Origin: CAYMUG01 sp964393575
GTDB lineage: Bacteria; Patescibacteriota; Minisyncoccia; Spechtbacterales; 2-12-FULL-38-22
Length of the DNA: 15,981 bases
NCBI GenBank assembly: GCA_964393575.1
Contig: CAYMUG010000013.1
Span: 1-15,981, forward strand
Direction of reading: 5' to 3'
Part shown: positions 12,660-15,981 of the stretch, one piece after another
How positions within the stretch are numbered: the stretch's first letter is position 1
Layout: the number at the start of each line of letters is the position of its first letter
Position numbers and translations under genes: made by a program
The notes under the pieces: generated by a model
What the model was told of the DNA's origin: nothing
The model's input: the letters and a program-made list of their open reading frames with translations, nothing else
Database searches by the model: none

Positions 12660-13984
12660 TGGAAGAGCATCAAAATACAACACAAACAGAACAACCCGAA
12701 GTGCAGGAAGAAGTTCGTTATTGCTTATATGCCCGTAAAAGCACCGAACAGGACGAAAAACAAGCATTATCCATTGATTCTCAGGTAAAAGAAATGACGC
12801 AACTTGCCGAGCGGGATGGATTAAAAATAACTGAAGTAAAGAGGGAAAGTCATTCCGCTAAAGCCCAGGGGCAGCGTCCTGTATTTAATGAGCTTCTTAA
12901 AGACGTGCAAGAGGGCAAGTTTAACGGTGTTCTCACTTGGGCGCCCGACCGACTAAGCAGAAATGCCGGAGACCTGGGGGCGATTGTAGATCTCATGGAC
13001 AAGAATATTCTTCGGGAAATACGTACATTCGGGCAAAACTTTACTAATTCTCCGAATGAAAAGTTCCTCCTTATGATTCTCGGCAGCCAGGCAAAGCTGG
13101 AAAACGACAACAAGGGCATAAACGTAAAAAGAGGTCTGCGGGCAAAATGCGAACAGGGCCTCTGGCCGAGCGAGCCGCCTACGGGATACCTCAAAGATCA
13201 AAACAGGGATCGCAAGGGACACTTGATAGTAGATCCTGAACGCGCGCCAGTTATAAAACAAATGTTTGAGAAGGTAGCTTACGATGGATGGAGTGGCAGG
13301 AGGTTGCATTATTGGCTAAAGCACGATGTGAATTTCAAAACACGCTTCGATCAACATTTAACCTTAAGTAATATCTACATGATACTGAGCAAGCATTTCT
13401 ATTATGGAAAGTTTGAATACCCCGGCGATAGCGGTAATTGGTACACGGGGCAGTATACCCCTATTATTTCCAGAGAGCTTTTTGAAAAAGTACAGGAACA
13501 AATAAACAAAAACCGCAAAGATTTACCTGGATATCGATTTAAGGAGTTTGCCTTTACGCGGTTAATGAAATGCGGTTTGTGCGGATCGGGCATATCGGCG
13601 GAAGAAAAGTTTAAACACCAAAAGAACGGAATGGTGAACAGGTATGTATATTACAGTTGCACAAAAAGCAGAGATAGGTATTGCAAGAGCGGTTATTTGA
13701 ATGAGGATGATTTAATAAAGCAGTTTGAAAAGATGATTGATGAGATGGATTTAAGTAAGCTGGGCATTAAAAAGAAAATAAAAGAGGAAATAGAACGATA
13801 CAATAAATTCCGTTCAGGCGTATTGGGGATAGAAACAGAAAAAACTCCCGCGGTACAGGAGCTTGATATTCGTAATTACGCTAAATATATTCTGCGAGAG
13901 GGTAAGATTGTTGAGAAACGGGAGTTGCTGATGAATTTGAAAAGTAGGATTTATATAAAGAAAAAAGAGATATATTTAGAATAG
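12659..13984 (+). CDS. Large serine recombinase / integrase
   Basis: A 441-residue site-specific recombinase. The resolvase domain runs from about 18 to 165: YCLYARKSTE with nucleophile Ser28, SQRP-like QRPVFNELL, and LTWAPDRLSRN (92-102) with the catalytic Asp-Arg-x-x-Arg. The recombinase DNA-binding domain (about 170-290, GYLKDQNR to NIYMILSKHFYYGKF) follows. A zinc ribbon has CGLCGSG and YYSCTKS...YC (about 305-345). The C-terminus is short and charged, making the protein shorter than classic phage integrases, which have a longer coiled-coil tail. It would cut and exchange DNA at short att sites to move the element. It starts immediately after the right direct repeat and its 3' end overlaps the convergent Cap15 gene by 9 bases. 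Confidence 0.95.
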   Translation: MEEHQNTTQTEQPEVQEEVRYCLYARKSTEQDEKQALSIDSQVKEMTQLAERDGLKITEVKRESHSAKAQGQRPVFNELLKDVQEGKFNGVLTWAPDRLSRNAGDLGAIVDLMDKNILREIRTFGQNFTNSPNEKFLLMILGSQAKLENDNKGINVKRGLRAKCEQGLWPSEPPTGYLKDQNRDRKGHLIVDPERAPVIKQMFEKVAYDGWSGRRLHYWLKHDVNFKTRFDQHLTLSNIYMILSKHFYYGKFEYPGDSGNWYTGQYTPIISRELFEKVQEQINKNRKDLPGYRFKEFAFTRLMKCGLCGSGISAEEKFKHQKNGMVNRYVYYSCTKSRDRYCKSGYLNEDDLIKQFEKMIDEMDLSKLGIKKKIKEEIERYNKFRSGVLGIETEKTPAVQELDIRNYAKYILREGKIVEKRELLMNLKSRIYIKKKEIYLE

Positions 13985-14575
13985 CTCCTCTGCTTCTTCA
14001 TAACTATCCGCAATTTTGTTTTGATGCTTTTCAAAAACCAAATCTCCTTCATGTCCTCTATCTGTGAAGTATGAACCTTTTAGTAGCTGCGGATATACCT
14101 TAGATCCAACATCAATAAATGCGGTTCCTGTATTAGGTTTGCTTCGATTCTTAAATGCTGCCTTGGGCTTATTGGAATAAACATAAACTAATTCTCTTGT
14201 AGAGTCATGTAATTTTCGAAGCGTTGCAGTTATAGATCGCGAAGATGATTCTTCAGATAAAGAACGAACAGAAACAGACCAAAATGTTTGTTTAACCACT
14301 AGATATATATCTCCCGAAGCATTTTTTCTTGTTTCTGGATTTTCATAATTTGATGCATAAGAACCTTTCCATGTTCCATGAAGAACAGGAGTCTTTGTTA
14401 GTTGTGGTATAAAAAACTTTCTCCAGAACCACCTGTCATAGATTACTAAAAATACAAAAACAATACTAGCAGATCTTGTCACCGCATCAAAGACGCTATT
14501 GTCAAAGCTTAAAAATATAAAAGTTATTAAAACCCCCGCTACTACAGAAAATTGTATCGTGCTTTTTGTGGGCAT
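13976..14575 (-). CDS. cap15: Cap15-like CBASS effector (2TM plus beta-barrel)
   Basis: A 199-residue protein with two N-terminal membrane helices (about 8-24 and 33-48) and a beta-rich C-terminal domain of about 145 residues. LHGTWKGSY (65-73), SGDIYLVVKQTFWSVSV (88-104) and LKGSYFTDRGHEGDL (165-179) fit the SMODS-associated 2TM/beta-barrel family. In Cap15 the barrel binds a cyclic dinucleotide made by the partner CD-NTase, and oligomerisation of the TM part breaches the inner membrane and kills the infected cell. The gene starts 2 bases after the CD-NTase stop (TAA-at-ATG), so the two are translationally coupled. The last 10 residues (SYEEAEELF) are acidic. The assignment is by architecture, motifs and partner, without alignment. 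Confidence 0.85.
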   Translation of the reverse strand: MPTKSTIQFSVVAGVLITFIFLSFDNSVFDAVTRSASIVFVFLVIYDRWFWRKFFIPQLTKTPVLHGTWKGSYASNYENPETRKNASGDIYLVVKQTFWSVSVRSLSEESSSRSITATLRKLHDSTRELVYVYSNKPKAAFKNRSKPNTGTAFIDVGSKVYPQLLKGSYFTDRGHEGDLVFEKHQNKIADSYEEAEELF

Positions 14576-14577
14576 AT

Positions 14578-15498
14578 TTATTTATAGCCCATATAGTTCC
14601 AAGCTGCATCAGCAAAATCATGGGCATCTTCTTTAGTCCACTTTGAACTTCTGAGTAGATATTGCAACTCATTAACTTCTGCAAATTCTTTCCAACCTTC
14701 TTTGTTTGGTAAGGTTTCGTTGAATATATAAGCCAACACTACACGAAGGCCACTATTATATGTAAAACCATACTGAGTTCCGAAACTTTCGTCTGGCACA
14801 TTATACACAAGACACTCTAAAAAATATGAAGAAATCTCTTCTTGCAGCGCTCCGTTTTCCACCATATCATTTTTTAAGCGTTTTATAATTCGGACCAGAG
14901 ACTTGTATCTGCGGTAAGTATTGTTATTTTTCTTTGTGCCATTTGTTTTATTCTGCTCCGGCCAATTGATGACTTCTATACTGGAATTAGTTTTTAATAC
15001 TATCCCGTCGTGGTTAATGTGTTTTGATTCATATCTTCTATATGACTGGCATGGCACAACGTCCAGTGGCAGGCGTGAACTATTGGCATCAACCCGAATC
15101 GCTTTACCACTAGAACTTCTTCTTACCGCACTTGATCCAAATTCTGATCTAAGTGCCTGCTCTATAACATCAGTATACTCCTGATGATCAAAAGATTCTT
15201 TTGAGCGATATATAGCCAAATCTTCATCACTTAACTCTTTGGCGTCAAACTCCTTATCAAAACGCTGCATAGGTCTATACTCAACTGCAATATCCACATC
15301 GCTATCCAAGCGAATATTTGTGTTATTGGGATAGCTTCCTTTGGCAAATACTCTTATGTTACTTGAATCAAGCAAACTGTGGCTACTGTTTTCTAAAGCT
15401 TGTTTTACAGCTTTTTCTGCTCTAGTAGCTTTTTCCTCTTCGGTTTCACTGGGTGGCTTAGACCAATTTTTTAATTGTTCCTCATTTATATTGGACAC
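14578..15498 (-). CDS. CD-NTase (cGAS/DncV-like cyclic oligonucleotide synthase) of CBASS
   Basis: A 306-residue nucleotidyltransferase with the full CD-NTase active site. GS at 54-55 (FAKGSYPNNTNIR) is followed by DSDVDI with metal-binding Asp67 and Asp69, and LPLDVVP supplies the third Asp (146). The helical half has TYRRYKSLVRIIKRLKN (about 194-210) and ISSYFLECLVYNVPD (about 222-236), typical of the SMODS/CD-NTase family. After phage infection it would make a cyclic di- or oligonucleotide that activates the adjacent Cap15-like protein. The clade, and hence the nucleotide product, cannot be told from sequence reading alone. The start is GTG (15496-15498), 26 bases after the upstream ORF. 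No Cap2/Cap3 or HORMA/TRIP13 genes are present, so this is a minimal (type I) operon. Confidence 0.9.
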   Translation of the reverse strand: MSNINEEQLKNWSKPPSETEEEKATRAEKAVKQALENSSHSLLDSSNIRVFAKGSYPNNTNIRLDSDVDIAVEYRPMQRFDKEFDAKELSDEDLAIYRSKESFDHQEYTDVIEQALRSEFGSSAVRRSSSGKAIRVDANSSRLPLDVVPCQSYRRYESKHINHDGIVLKTNSSIEVINWPEQNKTNGTKKNNNTYRRYKSLVRIIKRLKNDMVENGALQEEISSYFLECLVYNVPDESFGTQYGFTYNSGLRVVLAYIFNETLPNKEGWKEFAEVNELQYLLRSSKWTKEDAHDFADAAWNYMGYK

Positions 15499-15524
15499 AA
15501 TAGTGCGACGACTTTTTAGTAAAA

Positions 15525-15920
15525 TTAATCTTTTAGCCTCTTAAGCCGCATATTTACTCGTGGCTTGCGAGGAAAGTTAGGTAAGGCATTGTAGTATTTT
15601 TGACTTCCGTACTGTTTGGCTAATTGTCGAAAAATAGATCTATACAATAACTTTTCTCTACTTGTTATGTGTGAGGTAGTATTATTGATATCGTTGTTTT
15701 TCATAAAGTTTTCAAATATATTTTCCAGCCTTAAAAGTTGCTTGCAGTATACATTAGTTTCATCCTTACAACCTTGCCTTCGAAGTTCTTGGGAGATGTA
15801 ATCCAAAATTTCCTTCTCTTTATAATTTGAATTCTTAATATGATTTTTTATTTTTTTGTAAAAACTTTTAATTGCGCCTCTTCGTGATTCATACGCGGTT
15901 AGGTCGTTAGAACCTCTCAC
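15525..15920 (-). CDS. Basic 131-residue protein between tRNA-Gln and CBASS
   Basis: The protein is of unrecognised family, very rich in Lys/Arg and mostly helical: RRGAIKSFYKKIKNHIKN, KEILDYISQELRRQ and a basic tail RKPRVNMRLKRLKD. This suggests nucleic-acid binding. The start is GTG 15918-15920, only 7 bases after the tRNA 3' end, with no Shine-Dalgarno; no in-frame ATG occurs early. It lies 26 bases upstream of the CD-NTase on the same strand, so it is probably the first gene of the CBASS transcript, perhaps fed by the tRNA promoter. It could be a third component, a regulator, or an unrelated passenger. Confidence 0.65.
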   Translation of the reverse strand: MRGSNDLTAYESRRGAIKSFYKKIKNHIKNSNYKEKEILDYISQELRRQGCKDETNVYCKQLLRLENIFENFMKNNDINNTTSHITSREKLLYRSIFRQLAKQYGSQKYYNALPNFPRKPRVNMRLKRLKD

Positions 15921-15927
15921 AGTGTTG

Positions 15928-15981
15928 CTGCCGGGTCAGGATTCGAACCTGAACTAGCGGTACCAAAAACCGCCGTTCTAC
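15928..15981 (-). tRNA. tRNA-Gln (UUG), 5' part outside the window
   Basis: Read on the minus strand, the visible 3' part has the anticodon stem GCGGT/ACCGC with loop TTTTGGT (anticodon TTG, reading CAA), the T arm TCAGG-TTCGAAT-CCTGA and the acceptor strand CCCGGCA with discriminator G at 15928. It is followed by CAA, so CCA is not encoded. tRNA 3' ends are frequent integration sites, and here the CBASS operon begins 8 bases away. Confidence 0.93.

Noticed and set aside
1..15981. CRISPR array or cas genes
   Set aside because: No regularly spaced repeats of 24-40 bases and no Cas motifs; the only long direct repeats are single copies 4.7 kb apart.
15928..15981. tRNA-Gln 3' end as the attachment site of the recombinase
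   Set aside because: Large serine recombinases usually do not use tRNA ends, and no second copy of the tRNA 3' sequence is seen inside the window; tRNA use would fit a tyrosine integrase, which is not present here.

Overview
The window is a composite, mostly AT-rich stretch of bacterial chromosome. It suggests a member of the Candidate Phyla Radiation (Patescibacteria, Parcubacteria-like). The reasons are inferential: compact, weakly Shine-Dalgarno-dependent genes, many small hairpin terminators, a tiny GIY-YIG protein, and a serine recombinase of the type common in those genomes. TGA acts as a normal stop, for example at the ends of the ParB-methyltransferase and DpnA-like genes, so this is not a recoded (TGA=Gly) lineage. 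No ribosomal or core metabolic gene is present; the only housekeeping gene is a partial tRNA-Gln at the right edge.

Layout. (a) 1-1760: the tail of a membrane protein with a perfect terminator, a strikingly GC-rich orphan gene (384-1088, minus) with a consensus promoter, a 34-bp perfect palindrome, and a GIY-YIG gene behind a long hairpin-rich leader. A promoter-plus-leader sequence occurs twice (about 204-276 and 1617-1762). (b) 1814-4293, minus: a tight four-gene operon of a three-TM protein, a 42-residue acidic protein, a three-TM coiled-coil protein and a 407-aa protein with a HEPN RNase motif. It looks like an uncharacterised defence or toxin module. (c) 4300-4650: regulatory DNA with a candidate structured RNA, two terminators and a repeated operator-like sequence. 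(d) 4651-7872, plus: a phage packaging fragment (ParB-adenine/cytosine-N4 methyltransferase, small terminase-like HTH protein, large terminase) without capsid or tail genes.

(e) 7920-12659: a 66-bp direct repeat (54/66 identical) bounds about 4.7 kb of minus-strand genes. These are two one-TM surface proteins with structured leaders, a SIR2-family protein, and a DpnII-type restriction endonuclease with a DpnA-type methyltransferase. The right copy ends on the A of the recombinase start codon. (f) 12659-13984, plus: a large serine recombinase. (g) 13976-15928, minus: tRNA-Gln, a basic 131-aa ORF, a CD-NTase (cGAS/DncV-like nucleotidyltransferase) and a Cap15-like 2TM/beta-barrel effector. The last two form a minimal CBASS anti-phage operon.

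The overall picture is an integrase-linked anti-phage island next to a tRNA gene. It layers restriction-modification, a SIR2 NADase-like protein, CBASS and a possible new HEPN/transmembrane system around remnants of a phage or satellite. The best candidate for undescribed biology is the HEPN/transmembrane operon. The CBASS operon, the direct-repeat-bounded defence cassette and the attenuator-like RNA at 9407-9551 are next.
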